Of a stretch of DNA of 64,000 nucleotides, positions 35,827 to 47,356 are shown in pieces. The notes beneath the pieces are model-generated. The model had not been told where the DNA came from. It was given only the letters and a program-made list of their open reading frames with translations, and did not search any database. This DNA comes from Rhinopomastus cyanomelas (taxonomy: Eukaryota > Chordata > Aves > Bucerotiformes > Rhinopomastidae): contig VXBP01004071.1 in the NCBI GenBank assembly GCA_013400115.1, positions 602,965-666,964 on the forward strand. Direction: 5' to 3'. Each line of letters starts with the position of its first letter. The stretch's first letter is position 1. Position numbers and translations under genes: made by a program.

Positions 35827-37082
35827 CAGCGTTTCTGTGGTGTTGGCTGTTGGCACATGGTGTGCAGGAGCGGATTCCTCAGTTCTTGGGGTGGCGTGGT
35901 TTAACCCCTCTGTAGCTGTTTTATTGGTGGTCTCTCGGGTGCTGTGTTGTCCTGTGTGCTGGTCCTAGAGATGAATTGAGGGGGAAAGGAGTGGCGTATT
36001 GATGACAGAGCTAAGTTGATTAGTAAACGTGCAAAGGTTGGGAGAACTTTGCGTGTGCTGGCTGTGAGGCTGTCAGGGCAAACAAATGTGTCGCGCTGTT
36101 AGGCTGGCTTTGTACTATGACTGCCGCATCGTGTCTTTAGACTTTGTGTGCAAAAGTGTAAGATCCCCTCTGAGCATCAAGGGCAAGGTGAGGCAATTGC
36201 AAGAGGGGCAGCTGTTAATCAGGACCGAGTTCTAAGACTGATTATGGTACGAGGAGCTCGTTTGTGGGCTGTCAGTGGTGTGGGTGTGTGCTCTTTTGGA
36301 GTGCTAATCGCTTACTCATAAGTCTTCCTAGTGCTGGTGTTGTCTGGCTGTGGTAGCTGTGGCACACGCGTGACAGCAGTGAGTACAGGGCTTCTTCGGG
36401 ACAGTGCCCTGCTGTGTTCGTTAGGTTTTTTAAGAAAGACAAAAGCATGATGTGATTTTTCTGGGGAGCGGGAGGCAGAAGAAAGAGCCATATTTTGCTT
36501 TTTTAATGAATAGCTATCCCTTGTGCGTGTGTGTTTATATAAAAGACTAAATTGGAGCTGGGCATTTTCAGTGGATCGTGTGCCTCTGTGGCCAGTGGGC
36601 TCATTGTCTGAAGAACTAGAGTCTACAGAAACAGTGAAGGCATCAGCTTTGACCTAGATTTGAGTGATATTAATGCCTCTAATCAAAATTTCTATATCTA
36701 ATGGAAGCAATAATCATTGAATGAGTTTTCTCCTTGTGTAGTGCAAACCAGTCGTTGCTCTGCAGAGAAACTTGTAGAAAATAGTGAGAATTTGCCGCTG
36801 CTCCTTTTGTGGGCTCAGGGAAATGGAAGGAACACTGAGGATGGCAAGTGCATTGACTTGTATTCAATTTTGATATTAAGAGCTACACTAGCTGCTAAAA
36901 ACCCAAAGCTTTCATGTTTACTTTTAAGCCTATGCTATGTAGAGAAAGAAAAGAAGGTATTAACACAACCTTTGAGCAAAACAAATCGTGAAGTGCCTGT
37001 TCTCCACTACCACACCTGTTAAACAAATTTCTTCTAACTCAGTTTTGCTCTGTATTTCAAAGGGAGGTTGGTGAAACTTGAG
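35827..37082. other. unique intronic sequence downstream of exon 2
   Basis: No repeat or gene recognised. Scattered CpGs at 36040-36420 do not amount to an island. Confidence 0.5.
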
Positions 37083-37262
37083 GATCGTTGATGTACTGGT
37101 GAGGCTGTAAGGAGGTGCTGAAGGTTGCTATGTGTTCCTGACTGCTCTCCATGTTCACCTACATGGTTCATTGATCGTTGACGCAGTGGTGAGGCTGTAA
37201 GGAGGCGCTGAAGGTTGCTATATGTTCTTGACTGTTCTCTGTGTTCACCTACGTGGTCTTTG
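37083..37262. repeat. 90-bp tandem duplication, two copies
   Basis: Copies at 37083-37172 and 37173-37262 share gatcgttga, gtgaggctgtaaggagg, gctgaaggttgctat and gttcacctac. By eye about 76 of 90 positions match, most mismatches being transitions. The unit is a multiple of three, so the minus-strand frame stays open across both copies, giving two similar 30-residue units; I see no sign that it is coding. Confidence 0.93.
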
Positions 37263-40200
37263 CCGTAGCACAAAGGAGTATAGTGATGATAAATGGTAAA
37301 TGTCCCTGCTCTGCGCAGGAGGATCTGGCCTCCATAACAGCTGGTTTTTGTATTATTTGATTCCCTGGGCACAGCCTACTGTCAGGTGGAAACTTTCTCC
37401 CCCGTACTTAAGCTGTGAAGGAATCAGCCTCACTGCTGATGGAGGTTATTTGCGAGGTTATGTTTTTAGGAATAAATATACACTGCCTTGCAAGGCATTG
37501 AGTTGACAAATGTCATGGAAAATGGTTTTCCTTTTAGCTGATAAATCTGAGTACTCTGCTTAATTCCTGAGGGATAAGGCTGACAGGAAATAAAATAGCT
37601 TGCTCAATATAAATTTAATACGTTTGGTAGGGGTATAGCTCCGTAGATAAGAACGTCTTAGTCTCTTGAACAGTTTAGGTGCTGACAAATCCAAGTGGCT
37701 CTAGCACTTAGAGGTGGAAAAAAGATGTCATGGAAAAGACTGCAAAGCTGATTTGAAAAGACATGCCCACAACCTTTGTGTATAGTACTTCTGGTAAGCT
37801 TTTTCTCTCTGCTTTCAAGACAAATGATGACGACTTTGAAAAAAAGAAGTGAGTGATAATATCTGAGGATAGTTTTCTCTGATTGAGTTTCCTCTGAGAG
37901 TGACTCCTGGCTGCACATCTTGAATTTATTCCCCATGTCCCTCCATCATGGGCTCTGGATGGGCAGTAAAATTGTTTGCCAACATTTTTGGATGCCAAGA
38001 AGTCAAGAAGTGAGCCCGCTGTGTTTTGTGATTGACAAAATGGGAGCGTTCAAAGCTAATTCAAGTTCATTGTACTTCTGGATAAAATGGTTTCCTTGCT
38101 ATATTAGAGATGTGTATTTGAAGCATAGAGAATGGATCAGGGTCCTGTTGTCACAGAATGTCCCCAGAGGAATCCTGAACTGCCCATGTGAATATTCTAA
38201 TGGGATGGCAGGATGCCATCTCGATGATGATGCTTGTGTTCCCATGCTGGAGGAAGACCTTGGCTGGAGTCTGTCCCTGCAGGGAAACGTTCTATATGTG
38301 GAGATCTTGTTGGCTGTTTAAGCAGTAGTTAGCAGCCCTGTCTGACACACATTCCTGTGAAATCGGTTATCTGCTGGAAGTAACTCTCCTGTGCAGGATT
38401 TACGGGACGAAGCTCCCTCGTCAAAGAGATTTACTTGAAGGCAGCGATTGGAAGGACTGCTAATTAGTTTTCAGAGAAAATCCTCGCAGTGCCCATGCAG
38501 GTATTTATCCTGCTACGCTGAAATGCCTACAGGTTTATTGAAATCCAGAAAATGTGAAACTGTGGGTTCATTAAGGCTCATATTTTACTAGTGAGAAGAC
38601 TTTTGAACTCTGCTTTGTGAGCTTTTATAAATGTATTATTAAATGCCTCGGGGGCATTTGCGTTGACGTTAAGCAAATAGAAGAGTCATCAGAATATTTC
38701 TCCAGCGTTTTAATTTCCTTCACGTTAATTGGCGATCGCGTGGTTTTATGTCTTTTGCTGTAAAATAGCATTTGAAAAGCTTCAAGTGAACACTTTAAAT
38801 TAGTAAAAAGGTGGTGATTTTTTTAAAAATTGGCTTTTAATGAGTTTTTATTTCTTGAGGTTTGAGCACACGAGGAAACAATGAGTTTCCATTGCAGAAG
38901 GGACGCTGGAGTATTTTGGTAGTGAGAGTGTAAGACCATTTCTCTTTATTCTGTGGGGTTTTGTTTTGGAAAGAGCAGAAGGCACTGACTTTTTCTACCT
39001 CTTTAATTTCTTTGCTTCCTTTATCTGCTGGAAGATTCATGCACCTTCTTGCAGCAAGGGATTGTCCTTGGCGTATGGTCCTAAGACAGCAGTCTGTGAG
39101 CTGGGCAAGTGGTACCTTAGCTGGTTTTGTTTGCAAGAGAGCAACTGCTGCTGGGCAGAACCGGCTGATTCCAGAGACACCTGCAGACTATCAAAACTCA
39201 AGCCCAGATATCGTGTGAGTGCAAGGAACAACACAAACTGGTGATAAGGGGCAACTGGTGAATAAAGGGAAGAAGTTCAGCTCTGCATCATGAGTCTAGA
39301 GGGCAGATGTCAATAAGAGAAAGAAAAAAGGGGAAGACCAGCAGAAGAACAGCAGATACACTGCTGATTCTGGCAGTAATCAGTGACAAGCTTTTTAAAC
39401 TATTGGCTTTAAGCTTGAAGTCCATTACATGAATCAATTAGAGGGGAGGAAGGGAAGTATTGAAGCTTTACCTTCTCAGAATTAAGCCCAAGATCCCCTT
39501 GACAGTCCCACCCTGAATCCATACATCTTACATGTGAGACTGCTAAAGGGTTCAGATGGCTGATGGGGATGGCCACTGCCATCCCCTGTTGTCAGCCCTT
39601 GTAAGCATCATGTCGCTGATGGTGCTGCAGATGTAGTTCCAGCACACTGGTCCTGTGCTGCAGAGGGGTTTGTGCCTCGATGCAGCAAACTCACTGGTGC
39701 TGAGGGGGGAAATAAGCCTTGTGTGATCTGCATTTAGTCATGCTTACCGTCAGGAAAGCTTCTGCTTGCTCTGAGACAAGCCTATACGTGACAGGTAATG
39801 AGAGCGGAGCAGGAGGTGGGCGTTAGCTGTGGTGGTGTGGTGTGGTTTGCGGTGACACTGGTCGGGGAGCTGAGCAGATGGGTTTGATTGTCACCGGCAG
39901 GGTGATTCCAGGGAGAGCTGACTGTGGTGACAAGCGATTTACAATGTGCTATTTACAGTTTGGGTTTGCAGTCTCTCAGTGACATCTGAGTGCTCTTTAG
40001 CAACTGCTTTCGTTACTGTTTCTCTAAGAGCTGTTAATTGAAAATGAAATTGTGGGTGGGCTTTGGGAGTGCGAGAGCAGCTACAAGGATTATGTGCAAC
40101 CCCGGTGTGACTTCTTCAACTCCCAACTTGTAGCTCTGTGCAGCAGCAAGGGGAGAAACTTGTATCTGTGTGTGTGTGCAGCATGAGGTCACACACCTTG

Positions 40201-40435
40201 GAAGTGCTGCCTGCAATCTGCACATGCCAGAGCCAGTGATAAAGGCCTGAGTCTCCTCTTACACAGCTACTGTGTTTTGAGATGACTTCATGAACATCAG
40301 GAGGGAACCTGGGTGACAAAAATAGCTCACGGAAGGCAATAGAGGGGATTGCAACATGTGCTGGGCTGTTTGAGGTCTGGAAAGGTATTGCTATAACTAC
40401 CTGAAAATAGGCTGGAGTGAGGTTAGGGTCAATCT
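37263..40435. other. CR1-free unique intronic sequence
   Basis: Right flank of the CR1-free island around exon 2. A 133-codon ORF at 37920-38321 has no family resemblance. 38560-38830 is a possible regulatory block. Confidence 0.45.
38560..38830. promoter_or_regulatory. candidate conserved noncoding block
   Basis: Repeat-free and AT-rich with embedded CpGs, including ttaattggcgatcgcgtgg and a small perfect stem aaatgcc/ggcattt at 38641-38659. Function inferred from composition and its place in the CR1-free island. Confidence 0.3.
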
Positions 40436-40693
40436 GTTCCAAGTGATAGCATGAGAAAAACCAGCATCAAGTTGTACTTAGATTGGACATCGGGAAAAAT
40501 CTCTTCACTGAAACTGTTATCACACATTGAAACAGGCTGCCCAGGGCAGTGATGGAATCCCCATCCCTGAAGGGATTGAAAAGCTGTGGAGATGTGGTGC
40601 TGATGGACATGGGTTAGTGGTGACCTGGCAGTGTTGGGTCAGTGGTTGGACTTGATAGTCTGAAAGTCTCTTCCAACCAAAACAGTTCTGACT
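40436..40693 (+). mobile_element. CR1 3' fragment, group D
   Basis: cttagattggacatcgggaa, gaaacaggctgcccagggca, and gtgttgggtcagtggttgga followed by cttccaaccaaaacagttct. First CR1 downstream of the exon. Confidence 0.9.
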
Positions 40694-41788
40694 GACGTTA
40701 AAGGAAACATTGCTCCCAACTCAGAGTGTGGGACCAAGTCATGCGCCAAAGCAGTAGTGATCAGTCGGGTCAGCAGCAGTGCTGCTGTGCAACACTGGAA
40801 ATGGAGATCCCTGGGTTTCTTTCTGCTCTGTTTGTAGAGATGGGGGCTGATTTGTCATATTTTTAAAATTCCAAATCCTTGCACAACCACATTGATGCTC
40901 CTAGAGTTCTGTTTGAGTCACAGCTGATGCAAGTGGTGCCAAAAGGTTGAAGGATACCCAAAGCATATGTCGCAAGCAATGGGACTTTGCAGGGGTCATC
41001 GGTGTAATGAGGCTTTGCCCGGTCTCTGTTGGTGTTGTGTCATCCAGGGGCACTGTTTGTTTGGATTTGCCAATCTACCTTAACAATAAAACTGTGAAAT
41101 GAGCAGAAAGACAGATTACAGCACTGAAAGCATAGAAGGGCCCATATACAGGTCGCTGAGCTTTGAGGTTACGGTGCAGCATGAGTGGGTGTAATAACAG
41201 TGGAATTAGATGTCGGTGCGGTAAAAGGGGAGTTACACAGATCTGGGCTTTGAGGAACCTTTGTAGGATGGGAAAGAAGGAGCAGAGCTGTGGAAAAGGG
41301 GTGACAGATGGGGCTTTGACAGATGGGCTGGGCGAGGTGGATTTTGGGAGGGCTGTGTGTTACACAAGAGACAAGAGAGCTCTCAGCAAGGGAGCTGGGA
41401 GTGCGGATCAGCATTGTCTGTGCCTGCTGATGTCCAGCTCGGTGTTATCTGACCTGCCATCGTGCTGTTAGAATGTTGAGCGCTTTATGCAGTAATTTCA
41501 TCCTCAAAAGAGAGCCCACACTCTCTGTGTGTGTGTTGCTGTATGTGTGAGAGGCTGTGTGCCCAAGTGCTGGCCTGCCCTCCAGTCACCCCTCTGGGAA
41601 ACCACCGCCGGTGACAAACAGCTCTTCAATTACACGCGGTTGGAGATTCTCCACTGCTGTTTGCTTCTCATCAGAGGCAGCAGAAATCTCCAGCTGCACT
41701 TAACCCACAGCCACTCCATCCAGTGTGTCGTCTGTGAAGGCAGCCAGCTGCTCAAGAGCATCCAGACAACTTCTGGGGCCTCATAATA
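40694..41788. other. unique intronic sequence
   Basis: Short TG-rich stretches (for example 41523-41550) but no long microsatellite. No gene recognised. Confidence 0.45.
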
Positions 41789-42119
41789 GTGACTTTCCAA
41801 TGCCTGGAAGATGCCTGTCAGAAGGCTGGAGAAGACTGTTCATAAGGGCAGGGAGTGATAGGACAAAGGGTCATGGTTTGAAGCTGGAAAAGGGCAGATT
41901 GAGGCTGGACAGGAGGAAAAAGTTCTTGAATCTGAGGGTGGAGAATCCCTGGAACAGGCTTCCTGGAGAGGTGGTGGGGGTCCTATCCCTGGAGCCATTC
42001 AAGGTCAGGCTGGAGGGGGCTCCGGGCAATCTGTTCGGGTTAGAGATGACCCTGCTTGTTGTAGGGCAGTTAGACTAGATGACCTTTGCAGGTTCTTTTC
42101 AACCCAGTACATTCTATGC
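41789..42119 (+). mobile_element. CR1 3' fragment, group C
   Basis: gaagctggaaaagggcagat, gaggctggacaggaggaaaa, ctggaacaggcttcctggag and the tail caacccagtacattctatgc. Translation (KLEKGRLRLDRRKKFLNLRV) matches the CR1 RT C-terminus and the antisense copy at 9726-10263. Confidence 0.9.
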
Positions 42120-42289
42120 TAACAGACCCTTTGGATTCCTGAAACAAACTCGCACAGAAGCAGACGTGGAATGTGACACCAGAGCCACTGACAGCTCCGA
42201 GCACGATGGAGGAGCTGTGCTGTGCCGCACGCTGAGGCAAACACCTGCATTCATTGATCAGCCGCTCGCAGAAGCTCAAGATTTGCCTG

Positions 42290-42480
42290 CAGTGACGTGT
42301 CACGGGCGTTTCCCCCTTCCCATCCTTATAATCACCAGTTTCACCTGCAATTTTTCAATAAGCTATTGAATTATACCTCTCTAAATGATACGCTGCAAAT
42401 CCAGCGGGTCCTAATTGCTAATGATGGTTCTGAAAGACTTTCATTTGACTGTAATTAGGTTTGCAAAGCAATCAGCTGCC
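42290..42480. promoter_or_regulatory. candidate conserved noncoding block
   Basis: Repeat-free. Clustered homeodomain-like words (cctaattgctaatgatgg, gactgtaattaggtttgc) and cagtgacgtgtcacgggc, which contains the palindrome tgacgtgtca. Inference only. Confidence 0.3.
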
Positions 42481-42856
42481 CTTATCAGAACTGAAAACAC
42501 ATAGAATGGGAAATGCGGGCTGGCGGGAATCTAGTGGTTTCTTAAAAGGAGGAGGGTAGAGGAAGATGTATTGCTAGCAGAAGCTGTGACATATTTTAAC
42601 ACCTTGAAAACACCACGTGTGAAATTAATTCTGTTCAGTATTACCCCGTCTGGCAGCGTCATTGTTCTGTATGTGCTGCTGTGTGGAGCGAGCTTTTCTT
42701 CGCCTGCGTTTCAAAGAGTAATCCCGAGTCCAGCGGATTACTGGGGTTGCTGTCGCGGGTAGGTGGGTTGAAATTACAAATTGGGAAAGCCTCAGAATGG
42801 CTTCCCCATGGAGAGCTTCTCTTGCAGGGCTCATGAAATTGAAAGAAAAGGGTCTT

Positions 42857-42886
42857 GCTTCCAATCCCTAATGTTCTATGATTCTT
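42857..42886 (+). mobile_element. CR1 3' tail only, group A
   Basis: cttccaatccctaatgttct followed by atgattct: the last 30 bases of a CR1 and nothing else, an extreme 5' truncation. Confidence 0.8.
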
Positions 42887-43595
42887 GTTTTTACCGCATC
42901 CCTCTCCCATGAACGAGTGTCTGTGCTTGTAGATGATAGAGCTTGTGTGGCCAAGGCAAAGCATGGAAAGAGTTGGGACATGGCTAGGAAGAGGAGTAAA
43001 TGGTAGGATACTTTCTCTGGAGCCAGCGGTGTGAGCTGATTGCACCCGGGATGTGGCTCTCCCTGCCATCGCTCCTGTGTTGCAAGTGATCAGGCTTGTA
43101 AGAAATGAGCGGTGTTGGCAGCTTTTTATTCCTAATGCAAACGTTGCCTCTGCTTTGCGATCCGCCCTGCTACACCTCGCCTCGGCTTTGGGCTCCAGTT
43201 TACGCAGCTGCGAAATGGAGTTGCCAGCGAGATGTCACCACCCTGTCACCAGGCCAGGTGATCCTGTGGGGAGAAGGTGCCCGGCTGAGCACCACTCACC
43301 CACTCCAGCCACTGTAACAGGTTCCCAGCAAATTCCAAACTGAAAAAAAGCTTTAAAAAGTGGCTTTGGGTTAACCTAGGAGTGCTGGTCTCAAGATATC
43401 TAATTGGTTAGGAATTAAAAAAAGTATTCCTGTGTGTGGAACAGTTCCTGTCTTTCAGGAATCTCTCTTTGCTTTTAATGTTGGCACCCTACTTTAAATG
43501 ATAATTTAAAGGATTATTAAAGGTGCCGGTTTGGGAAGTGAACCCTGTTTTAAATGTGCAATGCAATCAATTGCTGTCTTAGAAGGTCCTAAGCA

Positions 43596-43783
43596 CACTG
43601 ACAGAGCACTGGTACAGCTGCCCAGGGTGGGGGTTGTGGAGCCTCCTTCTCTGGAGACGTTTTAAACCCGCCTGGACATGTTCCTGTGCAGCTTGGTCCA
43701 GGGGATCCTGCTGTGGCAGGGGGATTGGACCAGATGATCTTTTGAGGTCCCTTCCAATCCCTCATGTTCTGTGGTTCTGTGAA
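43596..43783 (+). mobile_element. CR1 3' fragment, group A
   Basis: Begins actgacagagcactggtaca and ends cttccaatccctcatgttct plus gtggttctgtg. Its first bases correspond to the point in the CR1 where the copy at 44562-45136 stops. Confidence 0.92.
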
Positions 43784-44561
43784 TGGAGCAAAAAATGAAC
43801 TTCAGCTGAGGCTGCTCGGAGATAAATGAAGCTCTCCCTTAAGTGATAAAAGACTGGATTTTAAAGTGACCATATTGAATTGAAAAATCTTCAGCAAATT
43901 TTAAACTAACTAACTCCTCTATTCTGCAGAAACAAAATTCTGCAAATGCAGAATTCTGCAGGTAGGAGATTTTACATATAGGAAAATCGACAGATACAGA
44001 ACTCTGCAGTTACAGCCTCAGTCTAAGCCAAGACTGTAGATCTGTAGATCTGCCTGTGTACCAACTGGAAGCTCATCCTCAGATTTTTTCATGAGAATAG
44101 ATAATTTTTGAAGAAACTTACTGGCTTTACCCCACAATCTCTGTATTCACAGAGGAGGTGTAAGGGCGATGTATTTAGCTCTGGCCATAGCAACCCAGCA
44201 GTGCAGTACTGGGTGTGCAGCATCCTGCGGGCACAGGGCTCATTACAGCCCCTCAAAGAGTTGGTGAGATGCTGATGCCCAAAATCTGAACAGCCACACC
44301 TTTGGCTGAGATTTCTGAGAAGCAGTAAGTACACGGCAGCAGTGTCTGACTACTAGTTCTGTGCAAAAATGTTTCCTAACGTCCAGCTTTGCCGATGCTG
44401 TCTTTGTCTTGCACTGCTGATGTCTGTGAGCAGTTGCAGTGATCTGTATTCTAGAAAATGGAATTCTCCACTTTCTCGTGTTAAGAAAGAATTCCTATTG
44501 CAGTTTAGTCTCAGTTCCTCCTGGTATGGGAGGCACCAGAAGAATGTTCTTTCTGTAGTCC
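43784..44561. other. unique sequence between two CR1 halves
   Basis: No gene recognised. Contains a cluster of ttctgcag words (43921-44005), including the palindrome at 43936-43955, and a short gtagatct duplication near 44037. Confidence 0.5.
43936..43955. repeat. 20-bp palindrome, 9-bp arms
   Basis: aattctgca, aa, tgcagaatt. Similar attctgcag words occur at 43921 and 43952, and a variant lies near 43999. Confidence 0.85.
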
Positions 44562-45136
44562 AACATCTGGGCAAGTACAATGCCAGGTGCCAGTATAGGT
44601 TGGGGACTGACCTATTGGAGAGCAGCATGGGAGAAAGGGACCTGGAGGTCCTGATGGCCAGCAGGATGGCTGTGAGTCTTCAAGGTGCCCTTGTGGCCAA
44701 GAAGACCAACAGCATCCTGGGGTGGATCAGAAATGGGGGTGGTTAGTAGATCGAGAAGGATTCTTCTTCTTCTCTACTCTGCCCTTGGAAGATGGCATCT
44801 GGAATATTGTGTCCAGTTCTGGGCCCCTCAGTTCAAGAAGGACACAGAGCTGTTTGAGAGAGTCCAGCGCAGAGCCACAAAGATAATGTTGGGGGGTGGA
44901 ACGTTTCCCTGATGATGAAAGGTTGAGGGAGCTGGGTCTCTTGAGCTTGGAGAAGAGGAGACTGAGGGGTGATCTCATTAATGTCTATAAATATGGAAGG
45001 GGTGGGTGTCAGGAGGATGAAGCCAGGCTCTGCTCAGTGGCATCCAATGATAGGACAAGGGGCAACAGGTGTGAGCTGGAACATAGGAGGTTCTGCATCA
45101 ATGTGAGGAGGAACTTCTTCCCAGTGAGTGTGACAG
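44562..45136 (+). mobile_element. CR1 LINE lacking its 3' end
   Basis: From the gcaagtacaatgccaggtgc segment (upstream of the usual truncation points) through gtgtccagttctgggcccct and gagaagaggagactgagggg to cttcccagtgagtgtgacag, where it stops. CR1 copies are normally anchored at the 3' end, so loss of about 200 terminal bases implies a later rearrangement. Confidence 0.92.
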
Positions 45137-45488
45137 TTTCTGTTTTTTACTGACTGTGCTCAGTGTTTCCTTCTGAACAGCTTTTACTCTAATCTAGGTG
45201 AACAAAACTCATGTCCTTTTATGACTAAAAATCAAAAATGAAGTGCTCAAAGCAGGCAGAGGGTTAATAAAACTGGAAATTTTTAAGGAATCACTGATCA
45301 ATCTATTTAATGTTTCATAGTCTCCCCTCCCCCTAACACATGTTCTTCTCTTGTAAAGCACCTTATTGCTTCCTGCTTGTTTACCAGCTTTTAGCAAGTC
45401 AAGCAGCTTTCAAATTGCTTTGATGTTAATTATAGAACTTGCTCAATAAGCCCTGCTAGGTGAGGGAAAATAGCTCCTGTGTTTAAGA

Positions 45489-45508
45489 CAATAAATAAAT
45501 AAATATAC
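45489..45508. repeat. short AAAT-type microsatellite
   Basis: caataaataaataaatatac: about four units. Confidence 0.75.
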
Positions 45509-46074
45509 AAACAAGTGTTCTGGTTCTGAAGAAGGAGATGAGGAGATACTTATGAGTTAGTGGTGTTCTCAGAGCTGTTATTTGGGTGGATGATCTCCAT
45601 TTGTGAGATTTGGTATTGATTGTCTTCACTTCTCCTGGTGATAAAGAGGAACCATGCGCTGAGGTCTGATCCTTCTAACTGTAAAAGGAGGTGAGGTTTG
45701 CTGCCTCTTGTGCCAAGTAAAGGACTCGGGGAACAGCGATTTTGCTGTCACCCATAGACACTTGTGATATGAACCAGCTCTTTGGGTTCTGGGTTATTCC
45801 AGCTGTTCTGGCCTCTGCTCCAGCCTAAGCCGTTCAGATAAATTCAAGTGGTGTTGCGTGAACGCTCGAGTTGCAGCCCAGCCTGGGGATTTACAACAGT
45901 GCACTTACGATTTGGAAGCAAGTCTAGCTGTCACTGAATAAAACCACCACAAACTCAGATCTGATCACATCAGTGCCAACATAAACCCTCTCAAGAGAGC
46001 AGGAGGACGTGGTGGCAGCCACGGATGTGCTGTCCACTCTCTGCCAAGTCGCTGCCGCATCTCCCCATGTTCAG

Positions 46075-46260
46075 CCTGTATGCAAATTGCGTTTAATCAT
46101 AAAGAACTCATCTACCGATTCCTAATCAAGGCATAAAGGTTTAATCAGAGAATTTGTGCACCGTTTGGAGATCTTCAGCTGAAAGTACCTGTGTGATCAA
46201 TGAATATTAATAATTTCCAGTACAAAGCACTGTAGCCATAACAGCTGGCTGCGGAGTTTG
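46075..46260. promoter_or_regulatory. candidate conserved noncoding block with octamer
   Basis: Perfect octamer ATGCAAAT at 46080-46087, then a series of taatca-type words (tttaatcataaag, cctaatcaaggc, gtttaatcagag) and gaatattaataatttcc. Repeat-free. Regulatory role is inference. Confidence 0.33.
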
Positions 46261-47302
46261 TGTTGAATGAATGGAAAATCCCCGTCAGGAAGCCCATGTC
46301 AAACCTTCACCTTCTTGGCGGCACTTTATTTATGAACTAGCAGCAGTGCTCAGTGTGGGGAGGTGACACGCGCGTCGTTACGCAGCACTTTGGAAAGATT
46401 CGCAGTCTGGTGTTTCCTGTGAGAATCGCAGCCGTTTCGGTGATGGAAAGGTGTTATTTTCAGTATTAAAGCTTGTGCTTCCAATGTTTTAAATGAACCT
46501 GTGCTTTAGCCTGCCTTAAACACGGAAAACAACCCCTTCCAACTTTCTTCTCTGTAATAACAGTGCGTTTGGATATGATTATGACTGGTGTGCCATTACT
46601 GGTCTACAGCAGTACCAGTGGGTGTGTTGTTTCCCGAAGCAGTAAGCGCATGGCAACTTACCTGCTATTTGAGAGTGATCATAAAGCATTTCCTGGCGTA
46701 GAACCCTATGAGATTGTGACATTGCACTGGGGGAAAGAGACCTCACCTATCAATAGCGATGCAAGGCTTGTAATTTTAAGCCTTTCTAATTTAAATCCTG
46801 GAAATCTGTTTTTCATGAATAATTCAGAGATCTGATTTAGGAGAATTATTTCCAGCCCATGTATATTAAACAGCCAACCTGCTACGCCACTTCTGCCTCC
46901 GACTCTGGTGACGGGGGGCTTTTGCTTTCCTGCAGGAACGATCGTCTTTTTGTCTGTTAGAAAATAAAAGCTGCTGTGATGTTTTGTCCTTTTGATTGCA
47001 TGAGGAGTTTTTCTTTAGACCTCGTAGGCTAAAATTCAAGCCGAAGAAAAATAAACCCCTTACTACAGGAGCTCCTAGAATTCAATTTGGAGAGACTAAA
47101 CCTTGTACTATATCCATTAGGAAAATGGCAGTATTCTTCCATTTCCTGATGTTATTCAATTACTTGCCCTGCTTCCTGCTTTTAGCGTAAACTGTATATT
47201 TTAGCTCATGACCTTTGACAGCAAATTGAATCAGAAGTGGAGATGCAATGGAAGTTTATTTTTAAAAAAAAAAACTCTAAAAGCATCGGTGTGTAGGAAA
47301 TT

Positions 47303-47356
47303 TGCGGGGTTGGCTTGGTTTGTTGTGGGGTGGGGTTTTTGTTTGTTTTTTTAATA
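47303..47356. repeat. G/T-rich low-complexity tract
   Basis: Runs of G and T such as tgttgtggggtggggttttt, ending in a T-run. Confidence 0.6.

Larger units (their letters stand above)
42120..43595. other. unique intronic sequence
   Basis: Contains a 30-bp CR1 tail (42857-42886) and an AT-rich block 42290-42480 listed separately. No gene recognised. Confidence 0.45.

Noticed and set aside
35819..35968. Extension of the AUTS2 reading frame beyond 35818
   Set aside because: Similarity to AUTS2 stops at the CAG before GTGGGA. The extra 50 codons look like intron read-through.
37083..37262. 90-bp tandem repeat as a coding repeat protein
   Set aside because: The antisense ORF spans it by virtue of the multiple-of-three unit; no start context or other coding sign.
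37920..38321. 133-codon ORF as an additional exon
   Set aside because: No resemblance to AUTS2 exon 3, no splice-site pair at its ends, low-complexity-free but unrecognised.
40155..40180. TG-rich stretch as a microsatellite
   Set aside because: Only about five clean TG units; too short to call.
46563..46835. 90-codon ORF preceded by an AG acceptor-like sequence
   Set aside because: The acceptor is weak, there is no donor in frame and the product is unrecognised.
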